Origin: Aquirhabdus sp.
Lineage (GTDB): Bacteria; Pseudomonadota; Gammaproteobacteria; Pseudomonadales; Moraxellaceae
Assembly (NCBI GenBank): GCA_030149815.1
Contig: JASLHI010000059.1
Coordinates: forward strand, 1-60,014
Length of the DNA stretch: 60,014 nt
Direction of reading: 5' to 3'
Shown: positions 17,979-27,447 of the stretch, in pieces
Numbering within the stretch: position 1 is the stretch's first letter
Layout: every line of letters starts with the position of its first letter
Notes under the pieces: generated by a model
Database searches by the model: none
Seen by the model: the letters and a program-made list of their open reading frames with translations, nothing else
What the model was told of the DNA's origin: nothing
Program-made: the position numbers and the translations under genes

Positions 17979-19112
17979 TTATATTTCAGTCATTAAGACT
18001 TGATGAGTTCCTCGAGTCGAACTGACCACACGATTACGACCTGCTGATTTGGCGTCATACATTGCAGCATCAGCCAGTTCGATGAGCCATTCTTCTGACA
18101 TATTGCCAATAGGTTGTTCCGCAACGCCAATACTCACCGTGAACTTTACATCCATGCCTTCAAAGCTCTTAATCGGCGTATTTTCGACCGCTAAACGTAT
18201 ACGCTCACCGACGGTGAACGCATCTTCTAAACCAACTTCAAGGAGTAGAATAGCAAATTCATCTCCACCTAATCGTGCTACGAAATCGATCTGGCGTGCC
18301 ATTCTTCGACAGATATTAGCCAGCGCGCAGATGGCTGCATCACCTGTAGAGTGTCCATAAACATCATTAATTCTTTTGAAATTATCAATATCTAATACAA
18401 TCAGCGATACAGGGTGTTCAAAACGTTGACTACGAATCAGTTCATGGCGAATTCGAGGAACAAAGTAGCGACGATTACTTACGCCTGTCAACGGATCTGT
18501 ATTGGATGCAAATTCAAGCGCTGATTCAGAGTCAAATCTAAATCGATAATTCTGAGCAAAAGCATAATGTGTCAATGTCATGGCGATTGCCGCAGGCCAG
18601 ATCAACACGGCATATTGAGCATGCTGGAAGTGATGCGCAACTCCAAGAAGTGCCAGAATTTGTGGAAACGCAGCAAACAAAAATGTACTAATTGCACTGA
18701 CGCGGATGGAAAAGCCTTGAAACATCAGTAATGGTAGAAACAGAAAAAAAACAAATCCGCCAATACCATAGATCATCCCAGTATTGAGTCGATTCAGAAT
18801 TTCTACGTAATTGATGAGCAGTAATAAGCCGATCATCACAGAAGCAAATTCTAGAACACGGCGGCTTTTGACATGCAGAAATGCAAAAGAATAGGCAAAG
18901 AGCACTAAAAACAGAAGTCGTAAAAAAATGGTATTTTGCGCGCCGACTGGGTCGGTTACATAATCCCAAACCCAATGAGATGTGCCAACGATAGCAGTCA
19001 TGGCGAACATGATCGCACTAAAGGTTCGGTGATCTTCGAGCTTCTTTTGTAATAGATTTTCAGGCTCAGAAAAGAAACTGAAAATACTAAAGCTCTTTTT
19101 TTCTTTCGTCAT
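17979..19112 (-). CDS. Membrane diguanylate cyclase (GGDEF), tandem copy 1
   Basis: A paralogue of the next gene with the same plan: EDHR at the start of the first helix, about six membrane helices, then GGDEF at residues 282-286 and the inhibitory RQID at 273-276, the same positions as in the sister. Both should synthesise cyclic di-GMP, which usually promotes surface attachment over motility. I use the ATG at 19112 because the longer frame begins with TTG at 19130. The pair clearly arose by tandem duplication; sequence differences are spread over sensor and catalytic halves, so the duplication is not recent. Confidence 0.92.
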   Translation of the reverse strand: MTKEKKSFSIFSFFSEPENLLQKKLEDHRTFSAIMFAMTAIVGTSHWVWDYVTDPVGAQNTIFLRLLFLVLFAYSFAFLHVKSRRVLEFASVMIGLLLLINYVEILNRLNTGMIYGIGGFVFFLFLPLLMFQGFSIRVSAISTFLFAAFPQILALLGVAHHFQHAQYAVLIWPAAIAMTLTHYAFAQNYRFRFDSESALEFASNTDPLTGVSNRRYFVPRIRHELIRSQRFEHPVSLIVLDIDNFKRINDVYGHSTGDAAICALANICRRMARQIDFVARLGGDEFAILLLEVGLEDAFTVGERIRLAVENTPIKSFEGMDVKFTVSIGVAEQPIGNMSEEWLIELADAAMYDAKSAGRNRVVSSTRGTHQVLMTEI

Positions 19113-19229
19113 TAGACTACGCTGCTCCAAAAATCCGTAATGGGCATTTTCTTCTATCGGTTTAACCGATCATAGCACTAGATAGCTTGAGTTGGACATC
19201 CTTGTCTTCCTCAAAAATCACTCTTTTAT

Positions 19230-20690
19230 TTATAGCATAGTATGTGCAGCAATAAACGCTTTCATTTGAGCCACATCAGCCGCCATTACCGTAAACTGCT
19301 GCGGAAGCGCTTCGATGTTTTCAAAACCCGCAGGCCGCTCAGCATCGCGTCCGAGAGCTTCTTGAATGGTCTCATTGAACTTTGCCGCCAAAGCAGTTTC
19401 GAGCACGATCATCGGAACACCATCTTCAATATGCTCCAGCGCAACTTTGATGCCGTCTGCGGTATGAGTATCAATGGTAATGCCATACTGTTGTTCAACG
19501 AAACGAATGGTATTCAAACGATCGGCATGCACTGATTTTCCTGATTGGAAACCAAATTTGGCGACTTTGTTGAACTCATCACCATCACTGCCTGCTTGAC
19601 CTGACAGATCAAAACCACCGCTCGTTTCAACTTTACGGAACAATGCTGCAACGCGGTCAGTATCACCCTCTAACAGATCATGAATAAAGCGTTCAAAGTT
19701 AGAGGCTTTGGAAATATCCATTGAAGGGCTGGTGGTATGCCAAGTTTCAGCGGATTTACGCACGCGATAAATGCCTGTGCGGAAGAATTCATCGAGTACA
19801 TCGTTTTCATTGGTTGCAACAACCAGTTTCTCGATTGGCAAGCCCATCATGCGGGCAATGTGACCAGCACAGATATTACCAAAATTACCTGAAGGCACTG
19901 TGAAAGATACTTTCTGATCATTGTTTGTAGTTGCGCTCAAGTAACCACGGAAGTAGTACACCACTTGTGCAACAACACGCGCCCAATTGATTGAGTTGAC
20001 TGTGCCAATTTTCTGTTTGTTTTTGAACGCATGGTCATTAGATACGGCTTTGACCATATCCTGACAATCATCGAACACACCTTCGACTGCGATATTGAAA
20101 ATATTAGGGTCTTGTAAACTGAACATTTGTGCAGTTTGGAATGCACTCATTTTTTTGTGTGGAGACAGCATGAAGACACGGATACCATGCTTGCCGCGCA
20201 TCGCGTATTCTGCGGCACTGCCTGTGTCACCTGATGTTGCACCGAAAATATTGAGTTCTTCTTTTTGTTTATCCAATGTGTATTCAAACAGGTTGCCGAG
20301 CAGCTGCATTGCCATATCTTTGAATGCGAGGGTTGGGCCGTTTGATAGTGCTTGCAGAATCAGTTTGCGACCATTTTGATCTTCGAGTGTGCGAAGCGGT
20401 GTAATTTGGCTTGCATCTTCGCCAGCGCGAGCATTGCGATAGACTTCTGCCGTGTAAGTTTTTTCAACCAGTGCTTTTAAGTCTGCTTCTGGAATATCTG
20501 TTGCAAATTTGCGAAGTACCTCAAATGCGAGTTCAGCATAGGACAGTGAGCGCCAAGCATTGAGTTCATCTTGAGTCACTTGTGGATAAGATTGCGGTAA
20601 ATACAGACCGCCATCAGGTGCGAGACCCGCTAAAAGGATTTCGGAGAAGTTCTGTGCGGTGGCATGTCCACGAGTTGAGGCGTATTGCAT
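19230..20690 (-). CDS. thrC: Threonine synthase
   Basis: A 486-residue PLP enzyme that converts O-phosphohomoserine to threonine. The N-terminal YASTRGHA and LAPDGGLYLPQ blocks are diagnostic of ThrC. The PLP lysine lies in GPTLAFKDMAMQ, and the phosphate loop includes GATSGDTGSA and PSGNFGN. The length matches the longer class of threonine synthases. It lies downstream of hom in the same direction but is separated by 318 bases that hold a terminator and a repeat, so it probably has its own promoter. Confidence 0.96.
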   Translation of the reverse strand: MQYASTRGHATAQNFSEILLAGLAPDGGLYLPQSYPQVTQDELNAWRSLSYAELAFEVLRKFATDIPEADLKALVEKTYTAEVYRNARAGEDASQITPLRTLEDQNGRKLILQALSNGPTLAFKDMAMQLLGNLFEYTLDKQKEELNIFGATSGDTGSAAEYAMRGKHGIRVFMLSPHKKMSAFQTAQMFSLQDPNIFNIAVEGVFDDCQDMVKAVSNDHAFKNKQKIGTVNSINWARVVAQVVYYFRGYLSATTNNDQKVSFTVPSGNFGNICAGHIARMMGLPIEKLVVATNENDVLDEFFRTGIYRVRKSAETWHTTSPSMDISKASNFERFIHDLLEGDTDRVAALFRKVETSGGFDLSGQAGSDGDEFNKVAKFGFQSGKSVHADRLNTIRFVEQQYGITIDTHTADGIKVALEHIEDGVPMIVLETALAAKFNETIQEALGRDAERPAGFENIEALPQQFTVMAADVAQMKAFIAAHTML

Positions 20691-20836
20691 AAGATCTGAA
20701 CGAATGTAGTCAATATGAGCTGATTATTGTCTCTATTATGGTGCGTTTAGTCGAGCAAAATTTGCATCAATTGATTGTTGGAGTGTTTGAAATAGGTTTC
20801 GTTCTGGCAGATTATTTTTTCTACTTTGCATCCGTT

Positions 20837-20954
20837 GTCAAATCTCCCTAAATCTATCTTTCTTTAAAGCGGGACTTTCCCGCGAATCCACCACTTACAT
20901 GAAATCCCCAGAATTTCTCCTCTTTAGAGAAAGAAGGGCTAGGGGGGATTTGAC
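20837..20954. repeat. Dispersed palindromic repeat, family A copy 3
   Basis: The outer ends gtcaaatctccct and ggggggatttgac are inverted. An inner hairpin (gcggga / tcccgc) replaces the inner palindrome of copy 1. It is more divergent than copies 1 and 2 but has the same architecture. It lies between the hom terminator and thrC. Confidence 0.65.
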
Positions 20955-20964
20955 GACACCATAA

Positions 20965-20994
20965 AAAAGCCCCCGATGTCATCGAGGGCTTTTT
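20965..20994 (-). terminator. Intrinsic terminator after hom
   Basis: The hairpin aaaagccc-cgat / atcgagggctttt has T runs on both strands, 15 bases past the hom stop. Confidence 0.85.
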
Positions 20995-21008
20995 GGATTT
21001 ATTGAAAA

Positions 21009-22313
21009 TCAACCATCTAGAGTTTCTAAACGAATGCGAACCACAGGAGCTTCGATTGCAGTCAGCGCTTCAATTTCGCGAATTGCGGTATTCATCGTTG
21101 CTTCAAGGACAGGCTGAGTCAGGATAATAACAGGAACATTGCCTTTTTCTTGGATTGGTTTTTGCAGAATCGCATTGATATTAATACCTGCTCGACTGAG
21201 GATACCTGTGACATCCGACAACACGCCTGGGTGATCTTGTGCAGATAGACGTAGATAGTACGCCGTATGCATTTGATCTGCCGCCAGAATCGGTGTGTTG
21301 ATTAGTGAGTCAGGTTGGAACGCTAAATGTGGTACGCGTCCAGTACCTTGTTGACCCAAAGCACGAACCAAATCCACGACATCAGCAACGATTGCAGAAG
21401 CGGTTGGACCAGCGCCAGCGCCAGCGCCGTAGTATAAGGTTGGGCCAACGGCATTAGAATGGACGAGTACGGCATTTTTTACGCCGTTGACGTTGGCGAT
21501 CAGACGATGTTCTGGAATTAATGTTGGGTGAACGCGAAGTTCAAAGCCAGCATCAGTACGTTTGGCAATACCGAGATGCTTGATGCGATAGCCAAGTTCT
21601 TCAGCATACGTGACATCTTCAGCGGTGAGCTTGGTAATGCCTTCGGTGTAGACTTTTTCAAATTGCAGTGGGATACCAAACGCGAGTGATGCGAGCAGTG
21701 TCAGTTTATGCGCAGCATCAATCCCTTCGACATCAAACGTTGGGTCAGCTTCGGCATAGCCTAAAGCTTGCGCTTCAGCGAGAACATCAGCAAAAGCACG
21801 ACCTTTTTCACGCATTTCAGTCAGGATGAAGTTACCTGTGCCATTAATAATGCCTGCAAGCCAGTCGATACGGTTTGCAGATAGACCTTCGCGTAGCACT
21901 TTGATAATTGGAATACCGCCAGCAACCGCAGCTTCAAACGCAATATAAACACCAGCCGCTTCTGCTGCTTGGAAAATTTCGTTGCCATATTCAGCGAGTA
22001 AGGCTTTATTTGCCGTGACAACATGTTTGCCATGTTTGATCGCGGTCATCACGACGTCATGTGCAAGCGTTGTGCCGCCAATCACTTCAACAACGATATC
22101 GACATCATCTTGTTTGACGATGTCCAATAAATCATTGCTAAGTTTGACGCCGTCTAAGGCGAGATCTGGACGTGGACGGCGACTACCCACATGCGTAATT
22201 TGAATCTCATGACCCGTACGTCGTGCAATTTCTGCAGCATTGTCTTGTAGCAAGCGCACAGCGCCGCCGCCTACGGTTCCTAGACCCAAAATTGCCAGTT
22301 TGACTGGTTTCAC
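21009..22313 (-). CDS. hom: Homoserine dehydrogenase
   Basis: A 434-residue monofunctional enzyme reducing aspartate semialdehyde to homoserine with NAD(P)H. Visible are the Rossmann motif LGLGTVGGGAVRLL, the catalytic INGTGNFILTEM block, ADPTFDVEGIDAAHK, and a C-terminal ACT domain beginning near DHPGVLSDVTGILSRAGI that would bind threonine for feedback control. It is not fused to aspartokinase. Downstream comes thrC, so two threonine-pathway genes sit together; upstream is dsbC with 117 bases between. Confidence 0.96.
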   Translation of the reverse strand: MKPVKLAILGLGTVGGGAVRLLQDNAAEIARRTGHEIQITHVGSRRPRPDLALDGVKLSNDLLDIVKQDDVDIVVEVIGGTTLAHDVVMTAIKHGKHVVTANKALLAEYGNEIFQAAEAAGVYIAFEAAVAGGIPIIKVLREGLSANRIDWLAGIINGTGNFILTEMREKGRAFADVLAEAQALGYAEADPTFDVEGIDAAHKLTLLASLAFGIPLQFEKVYTEGITKLTAEDVTYAEELGYRIKHLGIAKRTDAGFELRVHPTLIPEHRLIANVNGVKNAVLVHSNAVGPTLYYGAGAGAGPTASAIVADVVDLVRALGQQGTGRVPHLAFQPDSLINTPILAADQMHTAYYLRLSAQDHPGVLSDVTGILSRAGININAILQKPIQEKGNVPVIILTQPVLEATMNTAIREIEALTAIEAPVVRIRLETLDG

Positions 22314-22430
22314 AAGTGCCGCCTCGCATGCAGATTTTAAAGAGGCATATCATAGCCAAAATCGTATGCTTTCTCTAGTGGAAGCATACGATTCGTGGTT
22401 TTTACAGTAGTGTTGGATGACAATGGTGTC

Positions 22431-23246
22431 TTATTTACTGTCGATTTTGAGGATTTTCGCAAGATTATTGGCAGGGATATAGCCACCTAGGTATTTACCA
22501 TTTGCATCATAAACCGCAGGAGTTCCATTGACACCAACCAACATCCCCACTTGACGTCCATGCATCACTGGGTCATCACAAACAGGTGCTTGAACCGATA
22601 GACCTGATGTGGCGGTGGTAAATGCAGATTGACGATCTTCACTACACCAAACCGCTTTGTTTTTTGCTACATCCTCTGGTGAGCGGGGCCAAGCGATATA
22701 ACGGACTTCGATACCTTTAGCTGTCACTTGATTGATTTCACTGTGCATTTTTCGGCAATACCCACAGTCTACGTCCGTAAAAGCATAGATCACAGCTTTA
22801 GGCTTTGAGGCTGGAGAGAAGATGATCAATTCTTTTTCGGGAATTGCTGTAATTTGACGCTTATTTTCTTGGGTGTTGAGTGTATCAGAGATGTTAGTTA
22901 CTTCGCCTTTGCCAAGCTTATTCAAATCGCCTTGCAACAAGAATAGTCCATCACCGCTGACAAAAACAGGAGGTACTTCGCGGAATGTGACCCAATACAG
23001 ATTAGGCATTTCTGTTGCGACGATCGACGTAATATGTGCGGGAAGGTCTGCGTTTTTCAGATGTTCTGTAATCGCTTTACGTACAGATTCAGGAGCGCTG
23101 CCAGAAATATCCTTGATTGGTGTGCTTACAAAGTTTTCGGGAGTTGCTTTGTCCGCTGATTTTGCAGCTGTGGTATCTGATGATGCCTTACTACAGCCAC
23201 TGATTGCCAATAAAAGAGAGACCGTAACTGACCATAACATTTTCAT
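22431..23246 (-). CDS. dsbC: DsbC-type disulfide isomerase, apparently a lipoprotein
   Basis: A 271-residue protein-disulfide isomerase of the periplasm. After a dimerisation domain comes the thioredoxin-like domain with active-site CGYC at residues 161-164 (FTDVDCGYCRKMH) and a second structural Cys pair (WCSE and APVCDD). The signal sequence ends in AISGC with Cys18, a good lipobox. The mature protein should therefore be lipid-anchored, unlike soluble E. coli DsbC. The gene sits between xerD and hom, all on the minus strand, an order I associate with Acinetobacter. Disulfide repair of exported proteins is the expected role. Confidence 0.9.
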   Translation of the reverse strand: MKMLWSVTVSLLLAISGCSKASSDTTAAKSADKATPENFVSTPIKDISGSAPESVRKAITEHLKNADLPAHITSIVATEMPNLYWVTFREVPPVFVSGDGLFLLQGDLNKLGKGEVTNISDTLNTQENKRQITAIPEKELIIFSPASKPKAVIYAFTDVDCGYCRKMHSEINQVTAKGIEVRYIAWPRSPEDVAKNKAVWCSEDRQSAFTTATSGLSVQAPVCDDPVMHGRQVGMLVGVNGTPAVYDANGKYLGGYIPANNLAKILKIDSK

Positions 23247-23408
23247 GTTTATATCCTTGGGGTATTCAAAATGCGATCAAACTGTCGCGAAGAGAGTCTT
23301 GCCTTATCATAACAAATTGCAGCGGCTACAGATTGTAGCGCGCTTGTGAGAGGTTGTTTTAAATGGACTAAAGGTATTTTCATTATGTTGAATGTGATGG
23401 ATGACGGA

Positions 23409-24338
23409 TTAACCCCGTGGATGAAACTCTGCATGTAGCTCTTGTAGTCGTGCACGCGCAACATGCGTATAGATTTGTGTGGTTGATAAGTCACTGTGAC
23501 CCAATAGCATTTGAACCACGCGTAAATCTGCACCGTGGTTGAGTAAGTGCGTGGCGAATGCATGTCTCAACGTATGTGGTGATAAGTCACTGTGGATATC
23601 TGCAAGTTTGGCGTAATGCTTAATCATGTACCAAAAATTCTGGCGCGTCATAAAGCCACCACGAACAGTAATGAAAAGCGCATCTGTGACGAGGCCTTGT
23701 GCAAGTTCAGGTCGCGCACTTTGTAAATAGCGTGAAACCCATTCTACTGCAATTTCACCCAAAGGGACGAGTCGCTCTTTGCTGCCTTTGCCCTTGACGC
23801 GAAGCACACCTGATTTTAGATTAATGCCATTGAGAGTCAGCCCCGTCAATTCTGAGACTCGTAAACCACAAGCATAAAGCACTTCAAGCATAGCTTTATC
23901 ACGCAAGCCGATGGCAGTTTCAATATTTGGTGCACCGAGTAACTCTTCGACATCTCGCTCTGACAAGTCTTTGGGCAAAGGTCGACCGAGCGTTGGTGTT
24001 TTTTGATGCGCAGTTGGATTGTCTGAGCGAGTATTGAGTGCCAATTGTAGCTTAAAGAACTGTTTTAATGCAGATAAACAGCGCGCAATAGATCGCGGAC
24101 TACGTGCAGTTTGCGTCAACATCAGTAAAAAGTCTTGGACTTGTTTTTCAGACCATTTGGGGAGTGGCGTGTCATCAAACAGTAAGGCTTGTTTTAGATC
24201 GCTCAGGTAGGCGTTCCGCGTATGAGGGCTGACCGCCTGCGCAACCAGATTATCCCGAAAGACCTGTAAATACTCGGCGTCTTGAGGAATTGTCACAGGG
24301 GTCGGTAGACGAGGTTTTCGAGCTGGGCGTGATGTCAT
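23409..24338 (-). CDS. xerD: Tyrosine recombinase XerD
   Basis: A 309-residue site-specific recombinase for chromosome dimer resolution at dif, acting with XerC under FtsK. The catalytic set is complete: Arg160 (ACGLRVSEL), Lys184 (VKGKGSKER), His255 and Arg258 (PHTLRHAFATH), His281 (LGHSDLST) and the nucleophile Tyr290 (TQIYTHV). Its upstream neighbour is on the other strand and dsbC lies downstream, which fits the housekeeping XerD rather than a phage or integron integrase. Confidence 0.94.
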   Translation of the reverse strand: MTSRPARKPRLPTPVTIPQDAEYLQVFRDNLVAQAVSPHTRNAYLSDLKQALLFDDTPLPKWSEKQVQDFLLMLTQTARSPRSIARCLSALKQFFKLQLALNTRSDNPTAHQKTPTLGRPLPKDLSERDVEELLGAPNIETAIGLRDKAMLEVLYACGLRVSELTGLTLNGINLKSGVLRVKGKGSKERLVPLGEIAVEWVSRYLQSARPELAQGLVTDALFITVRGGFMTRQNFWYMIKHYAKLADIHSDLSPHTLRHAFATHLLNHGADLRVVQMLLGHSDLSTTQIYTHVARARLQELHAEFHPRG

Positions 24339-24638
24339 TTGTGAAAATCGTGAATGAAGTGTTATGAATCCGTGAGTGTGTAAATTTTATCTGTGCAATG
24401 CCACAGTGAATATGTTAAAAATGTGATGTGGCGCACATAAATGTTCAAGGAATGAATTTTATGGGCGAATATCATCAAAAGTGGCACTAAAGCAATACAG
24501 TTGATTGTGATGAGTCAATATAGGATGATTGTCTAGCGAATAAAATCTAACCAAAATAATTCGCTAAGATAATTCGTTCGATTTCTAATCGGTGTTCAGG
24601 ATGTTGATATCGCTGAAGATCGCTATTGAGGTTTTTAT
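24339..24638. promoter_or_regulatory. Divergent intergenic region with one inverted repeat
   Basis: No gene is seen. The region must hold the promoters of xerD and the plus-strand diguanylate cyclase. An inverted repeat with perfect 8-bp arms (tagcgaat at 24534 and attcgcta at 24559) lies about 75 bases before the cyclase start and is a possible operator. Confidence 0.35.
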
Positions 24639-25826
24639 ATGGATGTAGCAGCAATAATTAAAAAGCATTTGTATGTGATTAATTTACCCGAAAATGATAA
24701 AGCAATTATTGTCAATCTCACGGTTTCGTTACTTTATTTTAGCTATTTTTGTATAGCGTTCTTCTCGCTACACATTCCTGCAGCTCTTGAAGTGTCTAAT
24801 CCTCATTTTTTGTATTGGACTGAAGTTGTCAGTCTGGGGAGTGTTTTTGGATTATTTATTTTACTCTTGTTGATTCTTTATTTTCGCAAAGTTAATCCAC
24901 AATCTACGTTGCCCAGCAATATTCAACTCTATGTGATTTTTCAGCCATTAGCGCCTTTGGCGGTATTTAATGGTATTCCGCAACTGATCACGGGATTATT
25001 GCTCGGTATTTTGCCGTTGCTGGGGCTTATTTTATTCAACCGCAAGCATGTGTTTTACGTGACGTGCATCATGTGGGTTGAAATTGTGGGACTGGCGATT
25101 GGCGTGAGTACAGGATTCTTACCCAATGCGCCGTTGTATGTTGATCAGGTGAAACCTGCTCAGGTTCCGTTGACTTTTTTGTTGGTGCAAATTCTGATGA
25201 GCGCACCTATCGCTGCTGTTGTGTATGTCATGGGCCATTCGCTGATGCAGGGTATCGTATTGCGAGAAAACAAGATTTTGGAACTTTCACGGCGGGATGG
25301 ATTAACGGGTTTGTGGAATAGACGTTATCTCAATGAAGTTCTAGAGCATGAGATTGCTTTGACTCATCGTAATTTGTATTGTTTATCGATTCTGATTCTG
25401 GATTTGGATTTTTTTAAAAAAGTGAATGATACGTTTGGGCATCATGCTGGGGATAAGGTGCTGCTGGCAACGGCGGAAGTATTACTGAAATGTGCGCGCA
25501 CGACTGATTATGTTGGACGATTTGGTGGAGAAGAATTTATTATTATCCTGCCGAATTGTGATGCCAGAATGTCGGTCGAGGTGGCGGATCGTTATCGGAA
25601 GTCACTTGAAGCGAAGGAAATCATCGTTGATGGCCAACGGATTCCAGTGACAGGTAGCTTTGGTGTGACTACGATGTTACCGACAAATACTTGCCAATAT
25701 AATATGCAAGTATGTCTGGATGATTTGATTAATACTGCCGATAAAGCTTTGTATGATGCAAAAGAAAATGGTCGTAACTGTGTGAAATATCGAGCGTTAA
25801 ATGAGAACGCGCAAGTTGCTTTGTGA
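24639..25826 (+). CDS. Membrane diguanylate cyclase (GGEEF), unrelated sensor
   Basis: A 395-residue protein with about six membrane helices (residues about 25-205), a short linker and a GGDEF domain. The active site is GGEEF at residues 296-300, and the inhibitory site RTTD at 287-290 is intact, so it should be an active, feedback-inhibited cyclic di-GMP synthase. The membrane part does not resemble that of the two tandem cyclases at 16.8-19.1 kb, so it probably senses something different. A gagg site lies before the ATG. It stands alone between divergent and convergent neighbours. Confidence 0.92.
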   Translation: MDVAAIIKKHLYVINLPENDKAIIVNLTVSLLYFSYFCIAFFSLHIPAALEVSNPHFLYWTEVVSLGSVFGLFILLLLILYFRKVNPQSTLPSNIQLYVIFQPLAPLAVFNGIPQLITGLLLGILPLLGLILFNRKHVFYVTCIMWVEIVGLAIGVSTGFLPNAPLYVDQVKPAQVPLTFLLVQILMSAPIAAVVYVMGHSLMQGIVLRENKILELSRRDGLTGLWNRRYLNEVLEHEIALTHRNLYCLSILILDLDFFKKVNDTFGHHAGDKVLLATAEVLLKCARTTDYVGRFGGEEFIIILPNCDARMSVEVADRYRKSLEAKEIIVDGQRIPVTGSFGVTTMLPTNTCQYNMQVCLDDLINTADKALYDAKENGRNCVKYRALNENAQVAL

Positions 25827-25984
25827 TGCTCATGAATAGTTCTAAGATGCCACAATATCGACGCTACCAAATTCCACGTCTACTCGCGTGATAAAAACGA
25901 TGATAGTAAATGATGATTAATAGTCGAGAAGGTGTAATAAGCCAAAGCGCATTGCACCAATCTTAATTAAGTTACCCCACAAAA

Positions 25985-27241
25985 CTATTTCCACCCCAAA
26001 ATCTCCAAGGCAACCGCAACTTGGATTCGATTAGATTCCAAAGGGCGTGGAAGGAGTTCTTCGGCGCGTGCAAGCCGACGTAATACAGTATTACGATGGG
26101 CATATAAGCGTTCGGCGGTGCGCGTGACACAGCAACCTTCATGTAGGTACACGAGCAGCGTATGTTGTGTGTTGCGGCTAGCCTTGGCTAAGTCGCCTAA
26201 GACGTAATTCACAAACAGGTTTGCTCTCTCCATATCATGTGTAATTAATGACACCAGCCAGACATTATCATGACTGATGAGTTGTTCATTGGAGTTGAGT
26301 CGCATCAGCAGTTTTTGGCATGTTAAAGCATCGAGATGACTGCGTTTGAAGCCATCCATATTGTGCCCTAATGATCCAATGGCGATTCGAATATCAGGGA
26401 ATCGATGCAGTGCAAGCCGTAATGTGGGTAAATCAATTTCTCGATCTGTAGGTAGCCAGACCCACACACTGGCTGCGCTTGCAAGTACTGTGAGCGGTCT
26501 GCCCGCACCAGTAATTTGTGCCAGAACTGTCGCTGCCTGCTCCAGAACACTGTATTCAGGATCGACCTTATCTGACCAGATCACAGCAGCCCGATGTGCC
26601 TGTTCAAGTTGATAACCAAGTTTTTGACTGACTCGATGAGGGGTCATGGTTGTCCCTTCAATCAGTAAACTGATCAAAGCGCGCCGTTCAGCGTGTGTGT
26701 CTTGAGTTAGGAAGTCACGCTCAGCATTCATCTGAGCATTCAGTCCATCAATCATGGTGTCAATAAAAGCACAAATCGAGCGGGTTGAAACTTCTAAGAG
26801 TTCTTTTAACTCAACAGGATCTTGCGTTAGCCCAAAAGCAATGCCAATCCATTTTTGTAACGCAAAATTCTGTCCAATCCGATAGGCTGATAAAGATGAT
26901 CCCCCAACGCCTCGGCGAACGAGATCACGCGCAATGCCCAATGGTTCAGGTCCCATGTTGAACATGACGGGTTCGCCTGGGTTGCTGATATTTGAAGCCG
27001 CCCAATGGCGCAGATTCGCTCGATTGCTACGACAAATCGCCGCTGCGATTAAGGGGTCGTCTGCGACACCGTGTAGTGCGCTGCTGGTCAAGATAATATG
27101 GTCCAGTTCTTCCATCATTTCTGGTGGTGCAGCGAGCGTTAATTCTGCACCTTGACGCATGAGCTGTCGTACCGCCGCGCTGGGTCGTTCCCAATAGGGC
27201 TGAGGTAGCAGTTGTACAGTCGGTTTTGGGAGCGTAGACAT
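25985..27241 (-). CDS. PucR/CdaR-type transcriptional regulator
   Basis: A protein of about 418 residues. The C-terminus is the PucR helix-turn-helix (GCCVTRTAERLYAHRNTVLRR), preceded by a GGDEF-derived, non-catalytic middle region usual in this family, and an N-terminal sensory half. I chose the ATG at 27241 (MSTLPKPTV) because aggagacaactg precedes it; the nine residues of the longer frame are not needed. It diverges from the flavin monooxygenase gene with 206 bases between, so it probably controls that gene. Regulators of this type often respond to a catabolic substrate. Confidence 0.87.
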   Translation of the reverse strand: MSTLPKPTVQLLPQPYWERPSAAVRQLMRQGAELTLAAPPEMMEELDHIILTSSALHGVADDPLIAAAICRSNRANLRHWAASNISNPGEPVMFNMGPEPLGIARDLVRRGVGGSSLSAYRIGQNFALQKWIGIAFGLTQDPVELKELLEVSTRSICAFIDTMIDGLNAQMNAERDFLTQDTHAERRALISLLIEGTTMTPHRVSQKLGYQLEQAHRAAVIWSDKVDPEYSVLEQAATVLAQITGAGRPLTVLASAASVWVWLPTDREIDLPTLRLALHRFPDIRIAIGSLGHNMDGFKRSHLDALTCQKLLMRLNSNEQLISHDNVWLVSLITHDMERANLFVNYVLGDLAKASRNTQHTLLVYLHEGCCVTRTAERLYAHRNTVLRRLARAEELLPRPLESNRIQVAVALEILGWK

Positions 27242-27447
27242 CAGTTGTCTCCTGACTTTCAAAATCAAACAATCACGCGATGCTGGTATTCTAGATTAGA
27301 ACGCCACAATCATCATGATGCAGCAAAATGCACATGTTGAATAGTTATAATGGTGCATTTTAAACTATTTAGTTGCCCCGAATTGCGTGAATATATATTC
27401 AACGGCATGTTCTTTATGCCTTTGAATGATGAAAATCGGAGCGACTC

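Noticed and set aside
19230..22313. thrC and hom as one operon
   Set aside because: A good terminator and a repeat lie in the 318-base gap between them.
22873..23349. 158-codon frame opposite dsbC
   Set aside because: Antisense to dsbC, no motif.
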